Part shown: positions 7,622-14,758 of the stretch, piece by piece
How the letters are laid out: every line of letters starts with the position of its first letter
Position numbering within the stretch: the stretch's first letter is position 1
Assembly (NCBI GenBank): GCA_027073875.1
Contig: JALTEO010000387.1
Span: 1-16,657 of the forward strand
Direction of reading: 5' to 3'
Length of the DNA stretch: 16,657 nt
DNA from: Bacteroidales bacterium
GTDB taxonomy: Bacteria; Bacteroidota; Bacteroidia; Bacteroidales; JALTDM01
Position numbers and translations under genes: made by a program
Notes under the pieces: generated by a model
The model's database searches: none
What the model was told of the DNA's origin: nothing
Seen by the model: the letters and a program-made list of their open reading frames with translations, nothing else

Positions 7622-7629
7622 CAAAAATA
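7622..7629 (-). promoter_or_regulatory. Putative -7 box for gcvH
   Basis: TATTTTTG on the minus strand matches TAnnTTTG. It lies between the two possible ATGs (7665 and 7599), so a transcript from here could only use 7599. No convincing -33 was seen. Confidence 0.4.
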
Positions 7630-7705
7630 GTAGTTTATATATAACAGAATAATTTTTTTTAACATAAAAATGATTTAACATAAATCTTTTGTTATTCGAA
7701 ATTTG

Positions 7706-7713
7706 TAAATTTG
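7706..7713 (+). promoter_or_regulatory. Putative -7 box for the omega-amidase gene
   Basis: TAAATTTG matches TAnnTTTG, 16 nt before the ATG at 7730, which implies a very short leader. A TTTG lies upstream only at short spacing. Confidence 0.4.
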
Positions 7714-7729
7714 TTAAAATTTCTGCGAA

Positions 7730-8506
7730 ATGAATAACTTGAAAATACTAACATTACAATCATCAATAGTATGGGAAAATAAGGAGAAAAATCGTTCACA
7801 TTTTTTTGCTTTAGCCGACGAAAAAGCAACAGATGCCGATGTAGTAATATTTCCGGAAATGTTTTCTACCGGGTTCTCAATGAATACCAAATTGGCTGAA
7901 ACAATGACAGGGAAAACCATATCCTTATTAAAAGATTTTTCAGCAAAGACACACACGCTTATACTTACCTCACTTATCATTGAAGAAAATAAAAAGTTCT
8001 ACAACCGTTTGGTAGCAGTTTTTCCCGATGGAAAAATTTCTTACTACAACAAACGCCATCTGTTCAGTTTTGCGGGAGAAAATAATTTTTACTCTGCAGG
8101 GCAAGAACAACTATTGGTAGAATGGCAAGGATGGACTATTATGCCGTTGGTGTGTTATGATTTGCGTTTCCCCGTATGGAGCCGCAATACAATGGATTAC
8201 GATTTATTGGTTTATGTTGCAAACTGGCCTGAGCGACGGCGATTTGCGTGGCAATCACTATTAATCGCCCGTGCCATTGAAAACCAGTGCTTTGTCGCCG
8301 GCGTTAATCGTATTGGTGAAGATAACAATACTGTAACACATTCCGGCGACACAATGGTGCTGAATCCTTTTGGTGAAAAAATATCACAAACAAAGCCCTT
8401 TGAAGAAAATGCCGAATTGGTAACATTGCATTATCAGGAACTAACTGGTTTTCGCCAAAAATTCAATTTCTTAGCAGATAGAGATTTTTTCCGGATAGGA
8501 AAATAA
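7730..8506 (+). CDS. Omega-amidase, YafV/Nit2-type carbon-nitrogen hydrolase
   Basis: A 258-residue nitrilase-superfamily enzyme, full length for the YafV group. The catalytic triad is visible: E43 (FPEMFSTGF), K108 (YYNKRHLF) and C142 (LVCYDLRFPVWSRN). The ANWPERR and RAIENQCFVAGVNRIG segments also match YafV closely. Characterised members hydrolyse the omega-amide of 2-oxoglutaramate or 2-oxosuccinamate, repairing or salvaging the keto acids made by glutamine/asparagine transamination. The protein is cytoplasmic, with no signal peptide. It is divergent from gcvH with its own -7 box, and no partner transaminase is next to it. Strong family call; substrate by homology. Confidence 0.93.
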   Translation: MNNLKILTLQSSIVWENKEKNRSHFFALADEKATDADVVIFPEMFSTGFSMNTKLAETMTGKTISLLKDFSAKTHTLILTSLIIEENKKFYNRLVAVFPDGKISYYNKRHLFSFAGENNFYSAGQEQLLVEWQGWTIMPLVCYDLRFPVWSRNTMDYDLLVYVANWPERRRFAWQSLLIARAIENQCFVAGVNRIGEDNNTVTHSGDTMVLNPFGEKISQTKPFEENAELVTLHYQELTGFRQKFNFLADRDFFRIGK

Positions 8507-8524
8507 AATACATCCCTTAATTCC

Positions 8525-8560
8525 CGAAAATCTCAAAACTTTGTTTTGAATAGATTTTCG
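8525..8560. other. Long nested hairpin downstream of the amidase gene
   Basis: CGAAAATCT (8525-8533) pairs with AGATTTTCG (8552-8560), and inside it CAAAAC (8534-8539) pairs with GTTTTG (8543-8548) around a TTT loop. A 3-nt bulge separates the two stems. No T-run follows, so termination is uncertain. Confidence 0.5.
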
Positions 8561-8646
8561 TGGATAATCGTCCGGACGGCATCCTTTCCGAATAAAATTT
8601 GGGAGGGCAAGGGAATTGTTAATAGAAAGATCCGAGTCGTTCGTTA

Positions 8647-8677
8647 TTGTCAGCGTATTTTAGAAATACACTGACAA
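8647..8677. other. Hairpin between convergent genes
   Basis: TTGTCAG (8647-8653) pairs with CTGACAA (8671-8677), and GTATTT (8655-8660) with AAATAC (8664-8669). One C/A mismatch separates the arms and the loop is 3 nt. It lies between the amidase stop and the esterase-lipoprotein stop; no T-run follows on either strand. Confidence 0.5.
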
Positions 8678-8721
8678 CTATAAAGGAAGTTTTGATAAGT
8701 AAAAAGTTGTTTTTAAACAGA

Positions 8722-10095
8722 TTACTTCCGAATCTTATCTAACAAAGTTTCAAATTCCGGATTGTTATATAGCGAAGAAAATACTTGTTCATTTTGCATC
8801 CTATTAAAATCATCAAAGCCCAAATCAACAGCTTTTTGTAAAGCCGTAATGGCAGCCGACATATCATTTTCTTGTATATCTAATTGAGCTTCCATATAAT
8901 AGCTATCAGAATTTTCAGGGTCAATCAATTGATATAGAGCAATAAAATGACCCGCAACATTATGCCGGTGATTTTTCAAAGCATTGTCACATTGCATATA
9001 GGCAACAAGACTCAAATAATTTAAAATCCGCATATGACTTTTAGCTATCATTGTTCCGCTACCGGTATCTTGCGAAAGTTCTGCTACTTTATTTTTCCAC
9101 CATTCAAACGATTGGGTTCCCATATCCTGAACCAACGACTGCTCTTGTTGTTGCTCCAGCATAATTATTTTATGGAAAGATTTTAATTGCTTTTGATATT
9201 TTGCTGAATTCGATAAAGCATGGCGTTGATTACGATACTTTTGAATATTTACCAAACCATCAGCAAATGTTTCAATTTTCTCTAACAATAAATATTTTAG
9301 AAATACATTCTTTTCTGCTTTTATCTTTTGCTCATTAACTGTAATAAATTGATTAATCTGTTTTTTATTTACAGGAATAATACTGTCTTTCATCTCGTTA
9401 AATAATATCCATAAAAATCCATCTTTCATTGCAGATGTATGAGGCCATTGATGATGACCATTAAATAAAATTAATTGATGCCGGTAGTTATTTTCGGAAA
9501 GAAGCGTATCTAAATTCATCAACTCAACCATATTAAAATCTTCGTATCCGGCAAATAGAAGAATATCCATCTTTTTGTTTTGTGGAAAATTTCTGTATGC
9601 CAATCCGCCACCGCAAAGAATCATACCACGAACATCTTGTTGTTCTATTGCGGCAATAGACGATACCCGTGCACCGCCGGAAAATCCCATCACATAAATC
9701 CGGTTTTTATCGATTGAAAATGTGGCAAAAACTTTCCGGAAAAATTGTTTAATAATATTCTCTAATTGATTTTGTGGTAAGCCGTTTTTTGATACATTGG
9801 AGCCAACCAAAATAAATCCGTATTGTTCTGCCCAAGTAAAATAGTTATTTAACGGTAAATTTCCGTCACCATGTGAGTCAAAAATAAAAATAACAGGAAA
9901 TTCCCCCGTATCCGAATAATTATTAGGCAAATAATATGAAAATATGCCGGCAGAAGTTACTTTGCCTTTAATAAGTACCGGTTTTGTAATTGTTTCAACC
10001 GGTTTTTTTGGAATATTTTTTTCCCGGGAAATATTAGGTTGATTACACGCAACTAATAATATCAGGAGAAAAAATGATGTGAACAGTTTTGTCAT
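8722..10095 (-). CDS. Lipoprotein with esterase-type alpha/beta-hydrolase domain and C-terminal TPR-like region
   Basis: A 457-residue predicted lipoprotein. The signal peptide ends in a lipobox (LLVAC, lipidated C17). Residues of about 40-235 form an alpha/beta-hydrolase of the esterase D/poly(3-hydroxybutyrate) depolymerase-like type. The nucleophile elbow is GFSGG with S139, a likely acid is D186 (GYEDFNM), and the likely histidine is H214 or H215 (NGHHQWP). After a helical linker with several 'LEQQQEQ'-like stretches, residues of about 375-457 look like one or two TPR helix pairs (SYYMEAQLDIQENDMSAAITALQKAV, then a pattern with 'NNPEFETLLDKIRK' at the end). It is probably held in the periplasm or on the envelope; the substrate is not predictable. 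The gene is divergent from the DUF1573 gene, with a well-formed promoter 14 nt upstream. Confidence 0.8.
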   Translation of the reverse strand: MTKLFTSFFLLILLVACNQPNISREKNIPKKPVETITKPVLIKGKVTSAGIFSYYLPNNYSDTGEFPVIFIFDSHGDGNLPLNNYFTWAEQYGFILVGSNVSKNGLPQNQLENIIKQFFRKVFATFSIDKNRIYVMGFSGGARVSSIAAIEQQDVRGMILCGGGLAYRNFPQNKKMDILLFAGYEDFNMVELMNLDTLLSENNYRHQLILFNGHHQWPHTSAMKDGFLWILFNEMKDSIIPVNKKQINQFITVNEQKIKAEKNVFLKYLLLEKIETFADGLVNIQKYRNQRHALSNSAKYQKQLKSFHKIIMLEQQQEQSLVQDMGTQSFEWWKNKVAELSQDTGSGTMIAKSHMRILNYLSLVAYMQCDNALKNHRHNVAGHFIALYQLIDPENSDSYYMEAQLDIQENDMSAAITALQKAVDLGFDDFNRMQNEQVFSSLYNNPEFETLLDKIRK

Positions 10096-10108
10096 TTGGA
10101 TTTTTTTT

Positions 10109-10141
10109 CAAACTTACAACAAAATTTAATTTCGGAGCAAT
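10109..10141 (-). promoter_or_regulatory. Bacteroidota promoter of the esterase-lipoprotein gene
   Basis: On the minus strand, -7 TAAGTTTG (10116-10109) and -33 ATTG (10141-10138) are separated by 21 nt, matching TTTG-N19-21-TAnnTTTG with one change. The ATG is at 10095. Confidence 0.6.
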
Positions 10142-10189
10142 TATTGAATTTCTAACATTTGTTAAATTTTGTTAATCATTAGCAACTTT

Positions 10190-10222
10190 TTTGTATTACT
10201 TTCGTCACTTGAAATAACTTTG
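10190..10222 (+). promoter_or_regulatory. Bacteroidota promoter of the DUF1573 gene
   Basis: -33 TTTG (10190-10193), a 21-nt spacer and -7 TAACTTTG (10215-10222) form a full match to the phylum consensus. The predicted start of transcription is about 20 nt before the ATG at 10248. Confidence 0.7.
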
Positions 10223-10247
10223 CAATCAAATATAAAAATTCAGTAAT

Positions 10248-11387
10248 ATGAGAAAAACAATTTTTAGTTTTCTGGGAATCCTGCTGATGGCAACAGGAAT
10301 TGTTTTTGCACAACAAAAACAAGCCAATATTTCATTTAATGAGACCACTTATGATTTTGGAAGATTTAAAGAAGAAGTTGGGAAAGTAACACACAATTTT
10401 ACATTTACAAACACAGGTAATCAACCGTTGATTATTAATAATGTACATGCTTCTTGCGGATGTACCACTCCGGAATGGACAAGAACTCCTGTTCCTCCGG
10501 GAGGAAAAGGATCTATTAAGGTAACCTATAATGCCAAAAATCGTCCTAACAGATTCCATAAAACAATTACCGTTCAAACAAATGCTGTTACACCTACAGT
10601 TGTTCTTAAAATTACGGGTGATGTTATTCCGCGGCAAAAGACCGTTGCAGACTATTATCCACAAAAAATAGGCGATTTACGGTTGAAATCTAATCATTTG
10701 GCATTCATGAATATCAAGAATACCGAAGTAAGAACCGATTCACTCAATATTATTAATACAGGTACTGCTCCTATTACTATTGGTTTCGAAAGAGTTCCGG
10801 CTCATCTAACACTTAAAGCAGTTCCCGCAACGCTAAAACCAAACCAAAAAGGTCATATTGTTGCTACTTATGATGCTGCCAAGAAAAATGACTGGGGTTT
10901 TGTTATTGACCGTGTAAATCTTACTATCAACGGACAACGGATTACCAGCAATCGTCTTTCCGTTAGTGCTACAATAAAAGAAGATTTCTCTAAACTAACC
11001 GAGAAACAAAAGAAAAATGCACCACATATTGCTTTTGATACTTTAACATTTAATTTTGGTACCATTAATCAAGGTGATGTTGTTTCGCACAATTTTAGAT
11101 TTAAAAATACGGGTAGAAGCGATTTATTGATTCATAAAATAAAATCCAGTTGCGGATGTACGGCTACTGCTCCTGAGTCTAAGGTAATCAGCAAAGGGAA
11201 GAAAAGTTTTATCAAAGCAACATTCAACAGCCGCGGAAAAGTTGGTAAACAACATAAAACCATTACAGTTATTACCAACGATCCGGATCATCCGGAAGTA
11301 ACTTTACGAGTTACCGGCTATGTAAATAAAAAAGCTCCCCAACCACGACATACAGGAACAGCAAAGCCGGTTCAGAAACATAAATAA
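10248..11387 (+). CDS. Exported protein with two DUF1573 domains
   Basis: A 379-residue exported protein with a signal peptide (MRKTIFSFLGILLMATGIVFAQ). Two DUF1573 domains are clear: one at about 28-125 with HASCGCTTPEW (C70, C72) and one at about 260-360 with KSSCGCTATAP (C302, C304). Each has the 'FDFGxI...VxHxFxFxNTG' start and a 'HKTITVxTN' strand. Between them (about 140-245) is a third, cysteine-free Ig-like ASH/Hydin-type sandwich (NTEVRTDSLNIINTGTAPI). The tail is basic. DUF1573 proteins are abundant in Bacteroidota envelopes, but their function is not established; the paired CGC cysteines are conserved. It is a single gene with a full promoter and a strong terminator. Domain call firm, role unknown. 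Confidence 0.88.
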   Translation: MRKTIFSFLGILLMATGIVFAQQKQANISFNETTYDFGRFKEEVGKVTHNFTFTNTGNQPLIINNVHASCGCTTPEWTRTPVPPGGKGSIKVTYNAKNRPNRFHKTITVQTNAVTPTVVLKITGDVIPRQKTVADYYPQKIGDLRLKSNHLAFMNIKNTEVRTDSLNIINTGTAPITIGFERVPAHLTLKAVPATLKPNQKGHIVATYDAAKKNDWGFVIDRVNLTINGQRITSNRLSVSATIKEDFSKLTEKQKKNAPHIAFDTLTFNFGTINQGDVVSHNFRFKNTGRSDLLIHKIKSSCGCTATAPESKVISKGKKSFIKATFNSRGKVGKQHKTITVITNDPDHPEVTLRVTGYVNKKAPQPRHTGTAKPVQKHK

Positions 11388-11425
11388 ATGACAGCGATAA
11401 CTGACAAAATTTCTTAATAAATAAA

Positions 11426-11462
11426 CCAATTAGTCAAACTTTCCGATTAATTGGCTTTTTTT
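11426..11462 (+). terminator. Rho-independent terminator after the DUF1573 gene
   Basis: CCAATTAGTC (11426-11435) pairs with GATTAATTGG (11445-11454), 10 bp with one G-U, with a 9-nt loop. It is followed by C and seven T residues. Confidence 0.85.
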
Positions 11463-11504
11463 CTTGTATGGAATAGTTTTTGAAAACCAAAGCAAAAATT
11501 TTTT

Positions 11505-12089
11505 ATGGAACATATTCAATCACATAATGAATTAATTTCTCAGATTCAGGAAGGAAAACCCACCTATCTATTACTTTATAAAAGTGGGTCGGATTTGAGC
11601 CAATGTGCTGTAAAAAATATTACTAAAGCAAAAAAAGACAATGCAGACTACACGGTGTTATTTGCTGATGTAACAACAGTAAAAGACATACACGGCAATT
11701 ATGGAATAACCACTGTTCCATCTCTTTTGGAATTTCAAAAAGGTGAATTTAAGAAAGTAATTAAGGGTTGTAACTCACCACATTTTTATAAGTCGGTATT
11801 CGAGAATATTGTAAGTCCGGCTGCCGGAGGTGCAGGACGAAAATCTACCAAAAGCGTTATTGTCTATTCAACACCATCGTGCCCGTGGTGCAATAAGCTA
11901 AAAACCTATTTGCGACAAAATAACATACAGTTTCAGGATATTGATGTATCGAAAAATCAAAGTGCCGCCAAAAGGATGATGAAAGGTTCCGGACAACAAG
12001 GTGTGCCTCAAACGGAAATTAACGGACAATTTATTGTTGGTTTTGACAAACCTAAAATTGATAAATTACTAAATATTAACCCAAATTAA
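11505..12089 (+). CDS. Thioredoxin-like / glutaredoxin fusion protein
   Basis: A 194-residue cytoplasmic protein of two thioredoxin folds. Residues 1-~105 are a thioredoxin-like domain with a cis-proline loop (TTVPS, P72). At the active-site position it has L-S-Q-C34, so only the second, resolving cysteine of CxxC remains; C89 is a further lone cysteine. A Gly/Ala-rich linker (about 104-113) leads to a glutaredoxin domain, 116-190. This has the dithiol motif C126-P-W-C129 and cis-proline loop GVPQT (P168), with GQFIVGFD as the glutathione-binding end. The protein probably reduces or transfers disulfides, with the N-terminal domain as a docking or partner-binding module. Its TAA overlaps a possible start of the GroES-like gene in TAATG, so the two form an operon. 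Glutaredoxin part certain; N-terminal domain by fold. Confidence 0.87.
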   Translation: MEHIQSHNELISQIQEGKPTYLLLYKSGSDLSQCAVKNITKAKKDNADYTVLFADVTTVKDIHGNYGITTVPSLLEFQKGEFKKVIKGCNSPHFYKSVFENIVSPAAGGAGRKSTKSVIVYSTPSCPWCNKLKTYLRQNNIQFQDIDVSKNQSAAKRMMKGSGQQGVPQTEINGQFIVGFDKPKIDKLLNINPN

Positions 12090-12103
12090 TGGAGGAAAAA
12101 ACA

Positions 12104-12391
12104 ATGAAAGAAATGCAACCGATTAATCAAAATGTATTGATAGCCATAGAAGAAGAAAAAGAACAAAAAACACAAGGAGGAATAATTATTCCCGATACGG
12201 CTTCGAAAGAAAAACCAATGAGCGGTAAAGTTGTAGCAATGGCTAATATTGAAAATCCTGAATTTAGTGTAGGCGATAATGTCGTTTTTAAAAAATATTC
12301 GGGAACAGAATTGGAATTTGACGATAAACAATATCTGGTTATCCAATACGCCGATATCTTAGCCAAGATTACGGAAACGGAAGAGATTTAG
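12104..12391 (+). CDS. groES: GroES-family co-chaperonin (Cpn10)
   Basis: A 95-residue Cpn10. I chose the ATG at 12104 because a strong Shine-Dalgarno (GGAGG, 12091-12095) sits 8 nt before it. An ATG at 12089 in TAATG overlap would add MEEKT and cannot be excluded. The family pattern is visible: QPINQNVLIAIEEE at the start, the mobile loop with TQGGIIIPDT where GroES docks on GroEL, SGKVVAMAN, the VGDNVVFKKYSGTE segment and the closing YADILAKI. GroES caps the GroEL chamber. No groEL follows; the gene pairs instead with the redox fusion protein. It may therefore be a second, divergent co-chaperonin rather than the housekeeping groES. It is followed by an 11-bp hairpin. Confidence 0.82.
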   Translation: MKEMQPINQNVLIAIEEEKEQKTQGGIIIPDTASKEKPMSGKVVAMANIENPEFSVGDNVVFKKYSGTELEFDDKQYLVIQYADILAKITETEEI

Positions 12392-12416
12392 GATAATATC
12401 TTAAAATAAGATAAAG

Positions 12417-12446
12417 CAAGGGCGTTGTTTTTGAGCAACGCCCTTG
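12417..12446 (+). terminator. Terminator-like hairpin after the GroES-family gene
   Basis: CAAGGGCGTTG (12417-12427) and CAACGCCCTTG (12436-12446) form a perfect 11-bp stem with an 8-nt loop. The tail is TTAAAGTT, a weak U-tract, so the hairpin is sure and its strength as a terminator is not. Confidence 0.65.
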
Positions 12447-12502
12447 TTAAAGTTATAGATACTCTTTCAAAATCACAAGAAGTCACACGAAAGGATAAAC
12501 GA

Positions 12503-12539
12503 AGTGCCTAAAGTTTGGAGTGCCTAGAGTGCCTAAAGT
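12503..12539. repeat. Short tandem direct repeat
   Basis: AGTGCCTAAAGT (12503-12514), AGTGCCTAG (12519-12527) and AGTGCCTAAAGT (12528-12539) stand one after another with a 4-bp spacer between the first two. Confidence 0.7.
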
Positions 12540-12664
12540 ATAACTTCTTAACCCGCACTATTCATACAAGAACTTTGTGAATTGTATAAATGTGTGATGG
12601 ATAAAGGGTTGGGAATGCAGGAAATCCCGATTTAGAAATACCCAAATTTGTTGGTATTACTTAA

Positions 12665-12696
12665 TCGTAAAAAATTCTGTGAATTTTTGGGGTTAA
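12665..12696. repeat. 32-bp dispersed repeat, copy 2
   Basis: It differs from 5691-5722 in one base of 32. As at the first copy, a REP-like unit with the 'ccctttgggag' core stands beside it (12704-12750), but on the opposite side. Confidence 0.75.
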
Positions 12697-12815
12697 ATCG
12701 GTGTTCTCCCGAAGCTCCAAAAGAGTCCCTTTGGGAGGTTGCCTTTGGCACTAATCGGTATTATTTTTTTGAATGACGAATACCGAACACCGAATATTGA
12801 TTTCAGATTTAGTAA

Positions 12816-12950
12816 CCAAAAAAACAACCCAAACAACTTGAACCTAATAACGAAATACCTAACAAATACAACGACCAAATAAAGTTTATTGATGCTTTAA
12901 ATTTTATTATTGATTTACAAAATAACGACCCAGAGTATTCTGATTTTTAA
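12816..12950 (+). pseudogene. Coding remnant, 3' end of an unidentified gene
   Basis: This is an open frame of about 44 codons bounded by a stop on the left, without a start codon. It ends KYNDQIKFIDALNFIIDLQ, then NNDPEYSDF and TAA. The composition looks like a genuine amphipathic protein C-terminus rather than random AT-rich DNA. I do not recognise a family. It could be the decayed end of an older gene of the accessory region; a chance open frame is possible. Confidence 0.3.
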
Positions 12951-13056
12951 ATCCACAAGTTACAAACTTGCGGCAGGTGGGGTGTTGATAAGTTTTTTTA
13001 TTTATGCCGGAAAAAGTAGCCGGTTTTGAGAGCTTTTTTATTGCTTTGGTAATAAA

Positions 13057-13077
13057 CCACACGATAAAATCGTGCGG
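13057..13077 (-). terminator. Boundary hairpin A, after the cassette-1 immunity gene
   Basis: On the minus strand CCGCACGA pairs with TCGTGTGG (8 bp including one G-U), with loop TTTTA and then TTTATT. It lies 12 nt past the stop of the gene at 13090-13647. A second hairpin (TTTATTAC/GCAATAAA) follows directly. Same module as at 14759-14780 and 16538-16558. Confidence 0.6.
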
Positions 13078-13089
13078 GAACGGTGTCGC

Positions 13090-13647
13090 TTATTTCTGTT
13101 TTTTTATATGTTCTCTTACACTACGAGGTATAGCTGTTAAGTACACAAAATTAAAATCAATATTATTGCTTATTACCCCATTAGTATCTATCAATGTCCA
13201 TGGTTGAATTCGAATTTTCCAGCCCCAATCATTATTTTTTTTAATATATTTTTTTAGCATTTCTTTATGCTTTTCTAAAACACAACTACCTTTGCCAAAA
13301 TAACAGGGTGGTTCTATTGAATTAAAACATATTCTATAATCATTTATTTTAAATTGTTTTAGATAATTTAAATATTTAAAATCGTATAATTGTGATTTGG
13401 TATAATCTTGACCTGAATATGAAAAATAATGTTTATCTGAATAAAAAGCTATATATTCGGTACTAATAGTATCAATATTAATTTGTAAACATAAATCTTG
13501 TTTTAATTGTGTTGTATCTGAAAAATATATTTCTTTCTCGTCATTAATTGTTGCATATATCAATAATTTATACTCTACCTTTTTAAAAGACATAAGTAAT
13601 ATAATAATTGAAAGAAATATGAACATTAATAGTTTTCTTTTTCTCAT
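13090..13647 (-). CDS. Membrane-anchored putative immunity protein of the Rhs tip (cassette 1)
   Basis: A 185-residue protein of unrecognised family. The N-terminus is a basic stretch and one hydrophobic segment (MRKRKLLMFIFLSIIILLMSF), either an uncleaved anchor or a signal peptide. The rest is polar, with many Y, K, D and I residues and three cysteines around residues 105-121 (ICFNSIEPPC, GSC). It starts 7 bp after the Rhs-tip stop codon on the same strand, the usual place for the cognate immunity gene of an Rhs/CDI-type toxin. That is why I call it immunity; nothing in its sequence proves it. Base composition is markedly more AT-rich than the housekeeping genes, which suits horizontal transfer. 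An exported immunity protein would imply a toxin acting in the envelope. It ends at the boundary hairpin. Confidence 0.6.
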   Translation of the reverse strand: MRKRKLLMFIFLSIIILLMSFKKVEYKLLIYATINDEKEIYFSDTTQLKQDLCLQINIDTISTEYIAFYSDKHYFSYSGQDYTKSQLYDFKYLNYLKQFKINDYRICFNSIEPPCYFGKGSCVLEKHKEMLKKYIKKNNDWGWKIRIQPWTLIDTNGVISNNIDFNFVYLTAIPRSVREHIKKQK

Positions 13648-13654
13648 GATGTAA

Positions 13655-14608
13655 TTATTTAGAGTATATTAATGATGTATTTAAATATGGCGGTCTTTTT
13701 TGAACAGCGTCTTTATCGTCTATTGTTAATCTATGAGAAAGTCCAAGTCTTTGCATAGACGAATTATTCATAACTCTATGATAAATATTTTCTGTTTGGA
13801 TTATTCTTATATCCATACTATGATAATATTTATCAGTCTTATTTATACTTGAACCTGCAATATCACCTGTTCTTCCTCTTGCAAATCCTTCGCCTAATAG
13901 TTCATGAACAAATCTTTGTGTTTGTGTTGAAGTTGCTTTTTTACCATTTATGGTGGTATATACATATTCTTTGCTTCCTACTGTTACTCTTGCATAGTCT
14001 TTTGTTTCATCTTCAAGTCCACTTCCTACCGTGCTAAAATCAAGTTCAAGCATAAAACTATGTTTTGATTTTGGTGCACCATATTTGTTTTTGTATCCTG
14101 CATTTATTGCTTTTAAATATCCATTAGCCAATGCTATTTGGTCAGCCGTAAATCCACTCTTTTCGTTTATAAATACATTAAATTTCTGTGTATTAATATT
14201 TTCAAATGTATTCTCTTTTCCGATTTTGAAAAAAGCCATAAATTGTTCTCTAACATTAGCATCTTTAATATTCATAGAATTCTCTATTTCTTGTTTCCCT
14301 TTTTTAGCATCTTCTTCGGTTTTACCTTTAACTTTATCTCCCAACGGGTCAGTAAACCAAACCGGATTATTACTGAAACAAGCGTAATCTGACATTGTTA
14401 TTTGTGGTTTCGGGTCTAAATTCCACCGTCTTCCCAATCTACTATCATATTGCCAAAATTGAGCTGTGTAACTTGTTCCGGTAGAGCCATATATTTCGTC
14501 GTCTTTTTCTTGGGAATTGAAGGCGAAATTGTAAACCCCTGTGTGTTTTTGGGAAAAATCACTGGTGAAAAGTTCATTTTGGGATGATATGTGTGGTGCG
14601 TTTTGCAT
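13655..14608 (-). CDS. Orphan Rhs C-terminal tip: truncated RHS core plus putative toxin domain
   Basis: 317 residues from the ATG at 14608 (MQNAPHISS); a TTG at 14626 would overlap the -7 box. Residues 25-91 are the end of the RHS repeat-associated core: YNFAFNSQEKDDEIYG, YDSRLGRRWNLDP, YACFSNNPVWFTDPLGD. The long YD-repeat shell upstream is absent, so this is a displaced tip rather than a whole Rhs protein. After the core, residues 92-317 are a variable tip. It contains FVHELLGEG (H235, E236, E240) and later IIQTENIYHR (E273). That recalls zinc peptidase-like toxins with HExxGH followed by an EN-R motif, but with E where a histidine ligand would be expected. No secretion signal is seen. The gene is followed at 7 bp by a membrane-anchored gene, and preceded by the 166-bp boundary repeat with a -7 box. 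Confidence 0.82.
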   Translation of the reverse strand: MQNAPHISSQNELFTSDFSQKHTGVYNFAFNSQEKDDEIYGSTGTSYTAQFWQYDSRLGRRWNLDPKPQITMSDYACFSNNPVWFTDPLGDKVKGKTEEDAKKGKQEIENSMNIKDANVREQFMAFFKIGKENTFENINTQKFNVFINEKSGFTADQIALANGYLKAINAGYKNKYGAPKSKHSFMLELDFSTVGSGLEDETKDYARVTVGSKEYVYTTINGKKATSTQTQRFVHELLGEGFARGRTGDIAGSSINKTDKYYHSMDIRIIQTENIYHRVMNNSSMQRLGLSHRLTIDDKDAVQKRPPYLNTSLIYSK

Positions 14609-14623
14609 AAATGTTTTGTAGTA

Positions 14624-14631
14624 CAAAGATA
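14624..14631 (-). promoter_or_regulatory. Repeat-borne -7 box for cassette 1
   Basis: TATCTTTG on the minus strand is a full TAnnTTTG match at the end of the boundary repeat, 15 nt before the tip ATG at 14608. No TTTG is seen at the usual -33 distance. The predicted leader is only a few nucleotides. Confidence 0.5.
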
Positions 14632-14758
14632 AGGAAATTTTCTTTATGTCCTTTGCCGATTGAGATTGTTTTTATAGGTTGAGATTCCGAAATCCCGAAA
14701 ACATTTCGAGAACAAGCAAGTTCGGAATGACGGACTTTTTTATTGCTTTGGCAATAAA

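Larger units (their letters stand above)
12447..13056. other. Repeat-rich gap between the core genes and the Rhs cassettes
   Basis: There is no intact gene in this span. In order it holds a short tandem repeat (12503-12539), an imperfect palindrome around 12557-12600 (ATACAA/TTGTAT core), the second copy of the 32-bp repeat (12665-12696), a partial REP-like unit (12704-12750), a coding remnant (12816-12950) and a CAAGTT/AACTTG palindrome near 12956-12971. It marks the edge of the accessory region. Confidence 0.6.

Noticed and set aside
12503..12539. Possible CRISPR array
   Set aside because: There are only three short units with a 0-4 bp gap, no spacers and no cas genes.
13849..14392. Three hydrophobic plus-strand frames opposite the Rhs tip
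   Set aside because: They are shadows of the tip coding strand; no start context or family match, and they overlap each other.
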